Assembly: GCA_963922315.1 (NCBI GenBank)
Contig: CAWUID010000004.1
Span: 6,776-70,775, forward strand
Reading direction: 5' to 3'
DNA from: JAHDBG01 sp963922315
GTDB taxonomy: Bacteria > Pseudomonadota > Gammaproteobacteria > Chromatiales > Chromatiaceae
Length of the DNA: 64,000 nucleotides
Shown here piece after piece: positions 26,866 through 36,509 of the stretch (its first letter is position 1; each line of letters opens with the position of its first letter). The notes under the pieces are model-generated. The model made no database searches and was not told where the DNA came from. It saw only the letters and a list, made by a program, of their open reading frames with translations. The translations under genes and the position numbers were made by a program.

Positions 26866-28521
26866 CGAGATTCTGTCGGTGAAGATTTGTCAGTGTCGTT
26901 TACGCTCAGCCTGCAGCTGGATAAATTCCTGCACGAAGATCGTGATCTTGCAGCAAGCTTGCTGGATGCGATGCTGGAAAGCCCGGCAGGTACGGAACTT
27001 GTTTTATTTGAGAAAATTATACTCGCTGACATTGTAGACATTATCCTTTCAGATGCAGCTGATACGTTGCTTGTTGATGGCACTGTAGACTTTGAAAACA
27101 AAATATTCCGTCCACAGGAAGCCTTCCATAGTCTGGATGGTGAAACGTTGGATGGTGAATGGAAACTACATATCACAGAGTACCGTCTTTTTAGTACGGA
27201 GAATTTTTCCGGGCTAAGACGCTGGTCTTTACAATCTTTTGGACAAGACTTCAGGTCTACTGATGTACCGAAATTGCTCGGTGATGATTTGTATATCTCT
27301 GGAGGTATTGCGGCAGCTTCCGATATCACCTCGACGCTATCCATTTCGGGTGTCGAACGTCGGATCGGCGATCCATTGGCTCCGGGTCAGGCTGGTGCGA
27401 TTCAGATTCAGGCAGAACAACAACTACAAGTCTGGAATAATCAGCCGCAAGCGGCGATGCTGACGGCGCAAGTGGCAGCGGCGGACGCTGTCTCGGGTGA
27501 TATCCGGGTACAGACGCCGCTGCTGCAAGTGAACGGTGCCGCAGCGACAGATAGTTGGTTTCGATCAGAATCAGGCATCGGATATTTTGAGCGTCAGAGT
27601 ATTATTTCCGGCAACAGTCCGGAGCAGATGCACCGCCCGGCAGGCCCAGATTATCAGATACCGGCAAGCTGGGGCAAATTGCTGGGTGAAAATTTGTACC
27701 ATCATTTTTCTGTGTTTGATCTGGATGCCTGGGAAAGTGTGACTTTTAATGGCCCAGATACGGTGCAACATATCATTGCCCGGATACAGGGTCCAGTTTC
27801 GCAGATAGAAGGTACATTGCGCAGTGCCATTGCCGGATCTGATCTGTGGTTACTGAATCCTGCTGGCATCTGGTTTGGCGAACATGCGGCTCTGGATTTG
27901 TCCGGTGCATTGCACCTCAGTACAGCGGACTATCTTGTCCTGGCCGATAACAGCAAAGTTTCTGTGGACGCTGTTGCAGAAAACCTGGTGAGTCTGGCTA
28001 CCCCGATCGGGTTCGGCTTTCTGGACGCGGATATTGGCCCGATTCAGGTGCATCAGAGCCAGTTAAGTGTGGCCGCAGGTCAGGCGATTAACCTGGTGGG
28101 TGGCGAGATTACGCTCGAAGCGGGCGTGGAGCTGAAAGCGTCTGGCGGAAATATCAATCTGATCGGTCTGGCTGCTGCGGGTGAAGTGTCTGTGTTACCG
28201 GAAATGAATCTTCCTGCGTCGTCAACCCGTTCAGCCGCTGTGCAGATTACCGATAGCACCTTGCGCACAGATGGCACCGGGGGGGCGGCATGACGATCAG
28301 CGGAAACCATGTCACAATTCAGGATAGTGTGCTGAGTGCCCGAACTTATGGTGCACAAGATGGGCGTGGCCTCGCGTTACAAGCAGACAGTGAATTACAT
28401 CTGATTCGCAGCCTGCTGGATACCCGTACGACGTATACCGGAAATGCTGGCGCGATTCGGCTACAGGCACCACAAGTTGCGCTGGACATGCGGGATGCCA
28501 CTGGCGAAGTCGGTTTACATA
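26866..28521 (+). pseudogene. TPS adhesin locus, fragment 2: P domain + TPS domain, frameshifted
   Basis: The frame enters directly from the element. Roughly 26869-27250 encodes a proprotein-convertase P (Homo B) domain, seen in ESPAGTELVLFEK, KIFRPQEAFHSLDGETLDG and EWKLHITEY. A TPS-type region follows at about 27549-28260, with YHHFSVFDLDAWESVTF, SDLWLLNPAGIWFGEHA and LHLSTADYLVLAD. The frame is lost at a run of seven G (28279-28285) and stops at 28291-28293; one more G would restore it into the segment starting MTISGNHVTIQDS. The intact continuation ends at GEVGLHT, where the second element begins. P domains normally stabilise subtilisin-like proteases, but no protease is present here, so the domain probably has a binding or structural role. 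Confidence 0.72.
28279..28285 (+). repeat. 7-G homopolymer at the frameshift in the adhesin gene
   Basis: The tract interrupts the adhesin frame exactly. With eight G the sequence would read DGTGGGGMTISG and align with the GVGGGRITIAG of the unit upstream. Poly-G tracts in surface protein genes are known phase-variation switches, but a sequencing or assembly error at a homopolymer gives the same picture. Confidence 0.6.
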
Positions 28522-28826
28522 CGCTGTCGGCCATGGAGAGCGAAGCGATGGCCGATAGTCCCGGGTAGGCGTCAGGCGCGAGCGTACGGTCGAAGTCGTG
28601 TCAGGGCCGTAGGCCCCTCAGACACGGTGAAGACCGTATGCAAAGCGCACCCGATACGCCGTCAAGCCATTTGAGGGAGCCTATCGTGCCATGCGAACCA
28701 GCGAGGAAGTATGGCAGGGTAGGTGGACGCAGGGCGTACCCGGGCAAAACATAGCTGTCGCCATTTCCCGAGTCCCATCTGGCGGCATGGACGCCGACAG
28801 ATCTCACGAGGGATAACGCGACACCC
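28522..28826 (+). mobile_element. 305-bp structured intron-like element, copy 2
   Basis: This is the second copy of the element at 26562, at the same position of the duplicated host unit. I count about ten substitutions and one inserted A (GCGAGG against GCGGG) over the whole length, so about 96% identity. The 11-bp first helix and the 10-bp nested helices are unchanged. One pair is lost in the 12-bp helix (A-T became G-G) and one in the 3' hairpin (GCCGCC became GCCGAC), so this copy may be starting to decay. Removing 28522-28826 joins GEVGLHT to PDSLGTDISV in frame. Boundaries carry the same 2-nt CG ambiguity. Confidence 0.75.
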
Positions 28827-31800
28827 CGCCTGATTCCCTGGGGACCGATATCTCGGTATTTGAACTGGGCTTGATGCTAGAGACTAATAGTCGATATTAC
28901 ACGGATTATTTGATTGCTACTTTGATCAGCCCGACTGGTACTGAGCTCACGTTATTCAGAGACCTTGATGGTTACAACTTTTTCTATTCTTATGAAGATG
29001 ACGTTATTGATGCAGTTTTTGCGGATACAGCCAGCATATCGATTAACGATGCGATTGAGCCGTTTATTGGTACCTTTCGTCCGCAGGAACCTTTTTACAC
29101 ACTGACCGGTGAGCCACTGGATGGTGAGTGGCAATTACGCCTCACCAAGAGATGGGGAGATGTGGGTGAATTGCAGGGCTGGTCCATGCGCGTGCTCGGG
29201 CAGGACTTTAATAGCATAGATACGCCAAAAATAATCCCGGAGCCTGAAAATTGGCTTGAGGATAGTACAGTGACCTCCGGAATAACAATTACGGGTACCG
29301 GGCAGCAGGTTGGTGATGGTCTAGCAGCGGGTGAGGCAGGTGCTATTCAGATTCAGGCCAGGCAACAACTTCAGGTCTGGGCCAATCAGCCACAACCTAT
29401 CATCACGGCACAAGCTGAGCGGAGCCCGATGCCTGGTGAGATTCTGGTACAGGCGCCTGATCTGCAAGTCAATGGTGCTGCAGCGATAGATAGTCGGTTC
29501 TGGTCAGAGTCAGGTATTGGCCATTTTGCACGTCAGAATATTGTGTTGGCTGACGCTTCAGGTCAGGTGCAACGTCCGCTGGGGCCGGATTATCAAATAC
29601 CAGCTGACTGGGGCACAGTTTTGGGAGATAACTTGTACCACAGCTTCTCGGTCTTTAATCTGGACGCCTGGGAAAGTGCTACCTTCAATGGCCCGGATGA
29701 AGTACAGCATATTATTGCCCGGGTATATGGCCCGATGTCGCAGATCAACAGCACAATACATAGTGCGATTGACGGCGCTGATCTGTGGTTAATCAATCCC
29801 GCCGGGTTATGGTTTGGTGAGCATGCGAAGCTGGATTTATCTGGTGCACTCAGACTCAGCACAGCAGATTATCTGACTCTGGCAGATAGCACCCCAGTTT
29901 CTGTAAATTCTTTATCAGAAGACCTGGTCAGCCTGGCAGCACCAGAAGGCTTTGGCTTTCTGGATGCGAGTATCGGCCAGATACAGGTGAGTAAAAGCCA
30001 ATTGACGGTTAAACAGGGTGAAGCGATCAGCCTGGTGGGTGGTGAGATTACACTCGATTCGGGTGCTTTAGTACAAGCTCTGAACGGCCATATTGATCTG
30101 GTGGGTGTGGGCTCGGCGGGTGAAGTGCAACTAACCGCCAGCGACATTCATAGTACTGCAACGACCTCGGCGGATATTACTCTGGTTGATAGCCTGGTCA
30201 ATGCCACTAGTGAGTATCAGTCATCATGGGAATGGGACGATATTACCGGCGGTTTTGTTGATGTTATTCCCTCACTTGGTAAGATGCGGCTACAAGGCGG
30301 TCGGATCGTGCTGCAAAACAGCGAGTTACGCTTGGATTATTTTAGCGATCTGGCGGCTTTGGGTGACAGCATAGAATTGCAGGCTAATGCCGCTGAATTG
30401 TTGGGTTTAAAAATCTCAGCAGTGGTTGATCGTGGTGCACAGGGAGGTAGCGTCAAATTGCAGATCGCGGATCGGTTGGTGATGGATCGCAGTGAGATTG
30501 ATATGCGCTCCACTTATAATGGAACCTGGGGTGAAGAATACGCTGGTAACGGTGGTGGTGGTGACTTGTTGGTTCAGGCAACTGACATCATGCTGACGAA
30601 TGGCTCAGAGATCAAGATGCAGCCTCTGATTGCAACCGGTGGTTCAGTGCGATTGGAAGCAGTTGATCAGGTTGCCCTTAGTAACAGTAATATTGTGATG
30701 TCATCAACTGAAGGGTCGTTTTGGGTCGCTCTTTTACAGGCCTTCTCCGGTGTAACGGGCGACCTGACCATTCGGGCAAAAGATATTTCGCTGACAGATG
30801 CATCATCCGTACAGGCAGTCGCTTCTTCATTAAGTGATGATCAGAGCGGTTCGGTTCGGTTAGAAGCGATTGATCAGGTGACATTACAAAACAGTACACT
30901 TGATTTTTTAGTGACCAGTGAGTCCATATACCTTGCATCCGATTTAGCAAACGGCTCTGGTATAGACTTAAACATTCAGGCAAAGAACATTCTGTTGGGA
31001 GATGCATCATCTATAATCAATATGGTCTGGGGTGCGGGCCGGGGTAGCAACATCCGGTTGGAAGCAACTGGTCAGGTTGAGATAGATGACAGCCATATAA
31101 ATATGGCAGCCGTTGGTGACCTGGATGAAATCAGTATAGGTGGTGATTTGGTCACTCAAGCAGAAAATATCTTAATAACTAAATCAATTATCAGTGCATC
31201 AAATACCAGCTCGGAGACTAGTCAAGCTGGTGCAATCCGACTGACAGCGGCAGATCAGATGCAGATCAGTGACTCGTGGATTACCAGCTCTTCACATGGT
31301 CCGTCAGCAGGTGGCATCATTCAACTGCAAGCAACCGACTTGACTTTATCAGGCATTTTGTCAGAAGAAGGCAGTCTGATTACATCTACCAGTGGCACTT
31401 TAAATCCTGGTCTGGATGCTGAGCTACCATTCCAGTCATTTTTTTACCCGACCGGTGATGCGGGTCGGATTGAGATTGACCTGACTGGCGCATTGCATCT
31501 GAATGATGGTAGCCAGATTTCAACTTCTGCCAGCGGCATCGGTGCGGCTGGCGATATCCGGATTGGTATGACCAGTCGTCCAACAGTATTGCAGATGACA
31601 GACGGTGCGATTATTTCTTCTGGTAGTTCCTCCGATGCAACCGGTGCTGGTGATGCAGGCCGCCTGATCGTGCTGACTGAAGAACAGATTCTGATGCATG
31701 ATAACAGTCAGATAACGACAGAATCTGCGAATGCAGGTGGTGGTGGCATCCGGGTTGAAACGCGTGACTTATTGCATTTGCAGAATAGCCGGATTACCAC

Positions 31801-32332
31801 CAGCGTGGCTGGTGGTACGGGGCAAGGCGGTAATATTGATATTGATCCGGTCTTTGTGATTCTGGAAAACAGCCAGGTTCAGGCTAATGCTCATGGTGGC
31901 CCGGGCGGTAATATCACATTGATTGCAGACTATCTGATGAACTCTGGTGCCTCAGTGATTGAGGCGTCTTCAGCCTTATCCACACCTGGTGAGATTGAAG
32001 TGCAGGCAGTGGATGTAGATGCGGGTAGTTTGCAGGTCGCCGCTCAGGCGAATCCACTGAATGTGGCGCAATGGGTGCAGGTGCCGTGTCATTTACGCCA
32101 GGGCAAGATCAGCCGTCTGGTGATGGCAGGCTATGATGCCCATCCGACACCGGCTGACGATCTGTTGTCTGCTTTACCGCTGTACCCGATGCGGCAACAA
32201 CCAACACCTGATGCTGCAACCGGTCCAGTGGCACCCCAGGCCAGATATACCCCAACCATTGTGCCACTAACAGTGCAACACAGTTATTTGGTAGCCGCTG
32301 CAGGGGCTGATGTCGGCTGTTCATTGTTATAA
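28827..32332 (+). CDS. TPS adhesin locus, fragment 3: P domain + TPS domain + long beta-helix
   Basis: The frame is open from just inside the element end to 32332, about 1168 codons. No good start is visible in it; the first internal candidate is TTG at 28871, which would cut the P domain. The P domain covers about 28832-29215 (LISPTGTELTLF, GTFRPQEPFYTLTGEPLDG, EWQLRLTKRW). A TPS-type region covers about 29490-30150 (YHSFSVFNLDAWESATF, ADLWLINPAGLWFGEHA). A beta-helix of many short strands follows to the C-terminal block ISRLVMAGYDAHPTP, shared with the adhesin at 15623. With both elements removed and one G added, positions 25935-32332 form a single 1929-codon frame. No signal peptide exists anywhere in the locus, so export is doubtful as it stands. 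Confidence 0.75.
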
Positions 32333-32377
32333 ACTCACTACTGACTGTATCTTTTCTACCTGAAATCAACAGAGGCT

Positions 32378-33349
32378 ATGTCACCCACCCAATACACCCC
32401 GGCTTCGCGACAGACGCCGCACACCCACCAGCGCGGACAAGCAAAGGTTGCGCGGATTCCGGTCAAGGTACAACGAACCACTCGAACATTGCGCAAGCCA
32501 TCCTGGATTCGGGCAGCGCTACCTACCGGGTCTGGTGTGCAGCAGATTCGCAAAATCTTGCGTGAGCGTGAGCTGCATTCCGTATGTGAAGAGGCACAAT
32601 GTCCGAATCTGGGCGAATGTTTTTCGCATGGTACCGCGACCTTCATGATCATGGGGGATGTTTGTACCCGGCGTTGCCCTTTCTGCGATGTGGCACATGG
32701 TCGGCCACGACCGCTGAATCCGGCTGAGCCGCGTCAGCTCGCTGAGGCGATTGCCCAGATGCAATTGCGTTATGTGGTGATTACTTCAGTAGATCGCGAT
32801 GATTTGCGAGACGGAGGTGCGCAACATTTTGTGGATTGTATCCAGGCCGTACGCGAACTAACGCCCGATACCACAATTGAAGTCCTGGTACCCGATTTTC
32901 GTGGCCGGATGGATGTCGCACTGGCCTTGTTTAATCAGGCGCCGCCAGATGTGTTTAACCACAATCTGGAGACAATACCGCGTTTGTACCGGCAGGCACG
33001 GCCTGGTTCAGATTACGCCTGGTCGTTGCAATTATTGCAGGATTTCCGCGCCCGGCATCCGGATGTGCCGACCAAGTCGGGTCTGATGTTAGGACTAGGG
33101 GAAACGCTGGAAGAAGTGGAGCAGGTGATGCGGGATCTGCGTGCGCATGATTGTCAGATGTTGACTCTGGGCCAGTACTTACAGCCGAGCCAGGATCATC
33201 TGCCAGTCGAGCGATTCGTATCACCAGACGAGTTTGATGCGCTGAAGGTAACAGGAGATGCGCTGGGGTTTGCAAATGTGGCGAGCGGCCCGATGGTGCG
33301 TTCGTCGTACCATGCTGATCAGCAAGCAAGCCTGCTGAGTGCTGAATAA
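32378..33349 (+). CDS. lipA: Lipoyl synthase (radical SAM)
   Basis: This enzyme inserts two sulfurs into octanoyl groups on lipoyl domains of pyruvate and 2-oxoglutarate dehydrogenases and the glycine cleavage H protein. The 323-residue protein carries both iron-sulfur motifs: the auxiliary cluster CEEAQCPNLGEC and the radical SAM CTRRCPFC. Other family marks are VITSVDRDDLRDGG, FNHNLETIPRLY, KSGLMLGLGE and the C-terminal VRSSYHAD with the conserved serine. AGAGG lies just before the ATG. lipB is not adjacent. Confidence 0.97.
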   Translation: MSPTQYTPASRQTPHTHQRGQAKVARIPVKVQRTTRTLRKPSWIRAALPTGSGVQQIRKILRERELHSVCEEAQCPNLGECFSHGTATFMIMGDVCTRRCPFCDVAHGRPRPLNPAEPRQLAEAIAQMQLRYVVITSVDRDDLRDGGAQHFVDCIQAVRELTPDTTIEVLVPDFRGRMDVALALFNQAPPDVFNHNLETIPRLYRQARPGSDYAWSLQLLQDFRARHPDVPTKSGLMLGLGETLEEVEQVMRDLRAHDCQMLTLGQYLQPSQDHLPVERFVSPDEFDALKVTGDALGFANVASGPMVRSSYHADQQASLLSAE

Positions 33350-33354
33350 AAAAG

Positions 33355-33957
33355 CTATTGTGGCGGGATGGGGTGTCGGCCAGCGAATGCATGAGCTAGG
33401 GTGCCGCTGTCGATATAATCCAGTTCGCCACCGAGTGGCACGCCATGTGCAATGCGGGTAATGCGGCAATCGAATGCAGCAGCGATTTCGCCGATGTAAT
33501 GGGCAGTCGCTTCGCCCTCGACGGTAGTCGTGGTTGCGAGGATTAATTCATGGATGGTACTAGTCTGCAATCGCTCACGTAGTTGATCCAGTCCCAGGTC
33601 TTTTGGTCCGATATTATCCAGCGGAGACAGGCGTCCACCCAGTACGAAATAGTTGCCCTGGTAATGAGCGGCCTGTTCCAGAGCCAGCACATCGGCAGGC
33701 GTTTCAACAACACATAAAGTGTGTGCGTCTCGTTGTGGATTCTGGCACAGTGCACAGACGGCCTGTTCGGTCAGGGTGCGACATTGTGCACAATGTCCGA
33801 TGGTATCAATTGCCCGGGTGAGGGTCTGAGCCAGTCGCTGCCCGCCAGTTCTGTCACGTTCCAGCACATGCAGTGCCATACGTTGTGCTGATTTCGGGCC
33901 AACCCCGGGCAGGCAGCGAAATGCATCTGTTAATTGTTGCAGCAGCGGGGTGGCCAT
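33355..33957 (-). CDS. recR: Recombination mediator protein RecR
   Basis: This is a 200-residue RecFOR pathway protein that helps load RecA at gaps. It has the N-terminal helix-hairpin-helix (FRCLPGVGPKSAQRMALH), a four-cysteine zinc finger (CAQCRTL...CALC), and the Toprim domain with VVETPADVLALE and GGRLSPLDNIGP. It follows ybaB after 10 nt, the common pairing, but dnaX, which usually precedes ybaB, is not there. Confidence 0.96.
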   Translation of the reverse strand: MATPLLQQLTDAFRCLPGVGPKSAQRMALHVLERDRTGGQRLAQTLTRAIDTIGHCAQCRTLTEQAVCALCQNPQRDAHTLCVVETPADVLALEQAAHYQGNYFVLGGRLSPLDNIGPKDLGLDQLRERLQTSTIHELILATTTTVEGEATAHYIGEIAAAFDCRITRIAHGVPLGGELDYIDSGTLAHAFAGRHPIPPQ

Positions 33958-33967
33958 ATGGCTGAGC

Positions 33968-34291
33968 TCAGGAGAAAGGGAATTTCATCCCGGCTGGTAA
34001 TTCCAGTCCTGAAGTCACTTGAGACATCTGTTCACTGGTTTCATCTTCCAGTTTGTGTACCGCGTCGTTCATAGCGGCGGCTACCAGATCTTCCAGCATC
34101 TCTTTATCTGTTAGCAGTGCGTCATCAATGTGTACCTGACACACTTCATGACGTCCGTTCATGACGATGCTGACCATGCCACCACCTGCCTGACCTTCAA
34201 TTTCCGCCTCAGCCAGTTCTGCCTGTACTTTTTTCAGTTCTGCCTGCATTTTCTGCGCTTGTTGCATGATATTGCCGAGTCCAGCTTTCAT
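33968..34291 (-). CDS. ybaB: YbaB/EbfC nucleoid-associated protein
   Basis: This small DNA-binding protein (107 residues) starts GLGNIMQQAQKMQAELKKVQ, a long helix typical of the family, followed by a beta-hairpin part (GGGMVSIVMNGRHEVCQVHID) and a C-terminal helix. The family binds DNA as a dimer and affects nucleoid structure. It is 10 nt upstream of recR on the same strand. The dnaX gene that usually lies upstream is replaced by glmM. Confidence 0.93.
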   Translation of the reverse strand: MKAGLGNIMQQAQKMQAELKKVQAELAEAEIEGQAGGGMVSIVMNGRHEVCQVHIDDALLTDKEMLEDLVAAAMNDAVHKLEDETSEQMSQVTSGLELPAGMKFPFS

Positions 34292-34311
34292 AACATGATC
34301 ACTTTTGTGTG

Positions 34312-34339
34312 GTAGTGAAGGGTGCGTAGTGAAGGGTGC
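34312..34339. repeat. Two tandem 14-bp repeats
   Basis: GTAGTGAAGGGTGC occurs twice back to back in the short space between glmM and ybaB. The following CCCTGA/TCAGGG could form a weak hairpin at the glmM stop on the minus strand, but no T-run follows it. Confidence 0.7.
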
Positions 34340-34350
34340 CCTGAAATCAA

Positions 34351-35676
34351 TCAGGGTGTAACAAGTTGTTGAATTTGTTCGACTAAGGTATTAACCCAGT
34401 GCTCGACCTGAGCGGCATCCTCGCCTTCAACCATCACGCGGAGTAATGGTTCAGTGCCAGAGGCACGCAGCAGGACGCGACCTTGTGAGCCCAGTGCTTG
34501 TTCGGCAGCAGCCACTGCAGATTCTGCCTGCGTGAGTACGGTTGCCGTGTCTGCTGTGCCCAGAGGCACATTTTTCAGCCGTTGTGGGTAGGGCGTATAC
34601 TCAATCAGATCAGCCAAGGCCTTGCCGGTGGTCTGCATTTCAGCGAGCACCTGCAGTGCGGCGATAATGCCGTCGCCAGTCGTGGTCTGATCGCGACAGA
34701 TGATATGTCCGGACGGCTCGCCACCCAGGTTCCAGCCTTGTGCCACCAGGCGTTCCAGAATGTACCGGTCACCGACCTGAGTGCGGGTCAGGCCGATGCC
34801 TTGGTCGCGCAGGGCGACTTCCAGGCCCATATTGGTCATCACAGTGCCGACCAGGTTACCGACCAGGCGTTGCTCCCGCTGACCGGCGCGGGCAAGCAGG
34901 TACAGGATCGCATCGCCGTCACATAACTGGCCCTGTGCATCAGCCATCAGCACTCGGTCGCTATCACCATCCAGAGTGATGCCAACATCAGCCTGATGTT
35001 GTCGCACGGCAGCGCATACGGCTTCCGGGTGCGTGGCACCGAGTTGTTCGTTAATGTTGTTGCCGTCTGGTGTGGTACCGATGGTGATCACTTCTGCGCC
35101 GAGTGCGCGTAGCGCGTCCGGTGCAATCTGATAGGCAGCACCATGAGCACAATCCAGCACAATGCGCAGTCCATCCAGTCGTACCGGGATACTGGTCTGG
35201 CAAAAATTGGTGTAGCGTGCGGCGGCATCTGCCAGGGTGGTGATCTGTCCCAGTTGTCGGGTAGATACCAACTGCATGGGTTGTGTCAGCCAGGTGCTGA
35301 TCGCAGCCTCTGCTGCGTCCGGCAATTTGTCACCGTTGGCTGAAAAGATTTTGACGCCATTATCCGGGTATGGATTGTGCGATGCTGTGATCACAATGCC
35401 AGCATCGGCACGCAATGTTCTGGTTAACCAGGCGACACCGGCAGTTGGCAGACAACCGAGTCGTTGTACGTCAGCACCGGCAGTTGTCAGGCCGGTCTGC
35501 AGGGCAGCGGCGAGCATGTCGCCGGAACGCCGGGTATCCTGTCCCATAATGACCCGGGCACCAACGCCGACTTGTTGTCCGATTGCCCAGCCCAGGTGCA
35601 GCATGAATTCAGGTGTGATCGGCTCTTGTCCGACAGTGCCACGGACACCGTCTGTACCAAAATGTTGTCTCGACAT
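34351..35676 (-). CDS. glmM: Phosphoglucosamine mutase
   Basis: This enzyme converts glucosamine-6-phosphate to glucosamine-1-phosphate on the way to UDP-GlcNAc for peptidoglycan and LPS. The 441-residue length is normal. The protein starts FGTDGVRGTVG, has the phosphoserine loop ITASHNPYPDNGVK, the metal loop LDGDSDRVLMAD, the sugar loop GGEPSGHI and the phosphate loop RASGTEPLLRVMVE. Its ATG shares one base with the folP stop (TAATG), so it is coupled to folP in the rlmE-ftsH-folP-glmM order common in Gammaproteobacteria. Confidence 0.97.
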   Translation of the reverse strand: MSRQHFGTDGVRGTVGQEPITPEFMLHLGWAIGQQVGVGARVIMGQDTRRSGDMLAAALQTGLTTAGADVQRLGCLPTAGVAWLTRTLRADAGIVITASHNPYPDNGVKIFSANGDKLPDAAEAAISTWLTQPMQLVSTRQLGQITTLADAAARYTNFCQTSIPVRLDGLRIVLDCAHGAAYQIAPDALRALGAEVITIGTTPDGNNINEQLGATHPEAVCAAVRQHQADVGITLDGDSDRVLMADAQGQLCDGDAILYLLARAGQREQRLVGNLVGTVMTNMGLEVALRDQGIGLTRTQVGDRYILERLVAQGWNLGGEPSGHIICRDQTTTGDGIIAALQVLAEMQTTGKALADLIEYTPYPQRLKNVPLGTADTATVLTQAESAVAAAEQALGSQGRVLLRASGTEPLLRVMVEGEDAAQVEHWVNTLVEQIQQLVTP

Positions 35677-36503
35677 TAGTTTCTCTGCTGTATCGCTGAC
35701 CAGACCTTGAGAGCATCCACCGTCGCGCCGACATCATGCACCCGCAGAATGTTAGCACCTTGCTGTAAGGCCAGGGTGGCCGCCGCGACGCTGGCAGCAA
35801 TCCGGTCTGTTGTGGCGCGTCCGGTGATGGTGCCAAGCATAGATTTACGTGATATGCCAATCAGTACAGGGTGTTCGGATTGTGTGAAGGTGTGTAGTTC
35901 ACGCAATAATGCCAGGTTATGCGCCAGGGTTTTGCCGAATCCAATACCGGGATCCAGTAGTATCTGACCTGCTGACATACCAGCCGCCAGTAGTGATTCT
36001 GCCCTGGTCTGTAAAAAGGTGCGAACTTCATGCACCACATCCGTATAGTGTGGCTGATGCTGCATGTTGTCAGGTTCACCTTGCTTATGCATCAGACAGA
36101 CCGGAACGCCAAGCGCCAGCGCTGTGTTTTGCGCCTGCTCACCCTGCAATGCGTTCACATCGTTGATCAGACTGGCACCGGCTTGTACGGCCTCCCGCAT
36201 GACCGCCGCTTTGCTGGTATCAACGGAAATTGTCACTGGTAACTGTGCAGCAATCGCTGCAATTACCGGGATCACCCGATCCAGCTCCTGTTGTGTCGAG
36301 ACGGGTTTCGCCCCTGGTCGGGTTGATTCACCACCGACATCTATCAGGGTAGCGCCTTCCGCAGCCATGGTTTCAGCATGGCGCAGGGCATCTGTCAGGT
36401 TTGTGTAACGTCCACCGTCTGAGAATGAATCTGGTGTGACGTTCAGAATACCCATGATCTGCGGCCCGGAAAGATCCAGGTCTGCGAATGTGGCAGCGAC
36501 CAT
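35676..36503 (-). CDS. folP: Dihydropteroate synthase
   Basis: This enzyme condenses p-aminobenzoate with dihydropterin pyrophosphate in folate synthesis; it is the sulfonamide target. The TIM-barrel protein has 275 residues. Signatures are GILNVTPDSFSDGG, IDVGGESTRPGA, ISVDTSKAAV, LINDVNAL and DPGIGFGKT. It lies 6 nt after ftsH and overlaps glmM by one base. Confidence 0.97.
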   Translation of the reverse strand: MVAATFADLDLSGPQIMGILNVTPDSFSDGGRYTNLTDALRHAETMAAEGATLIDVGGESTRPGAKPVSTQQELDRVIPVIAAIAAQLPVTISVDTSKAAVMREAVQAGASLINDVNALQGEQAQNTALALGVPVCLMHKQGEPDNMQHQPHYTDVVHEVRTFLQTRAESLLAAGMSAGQILLDPGIGFGKTLAHNLALLRELHTFTQSEHPVLIGISRKSMLGTITGRATTDRIAASVAAATLALQQGANILRVHDVGATVDALKVWSAIQQRN

Positions 36504-36509
36504 TTGTGC

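Noticed and set aside
30200..32000. Repeats in the long adhesin as CRISPR or DNA tandem repeats
   Set aside because: Similar words recur because of beta-helix protein repeats; there are no even spacers or identical repeats.
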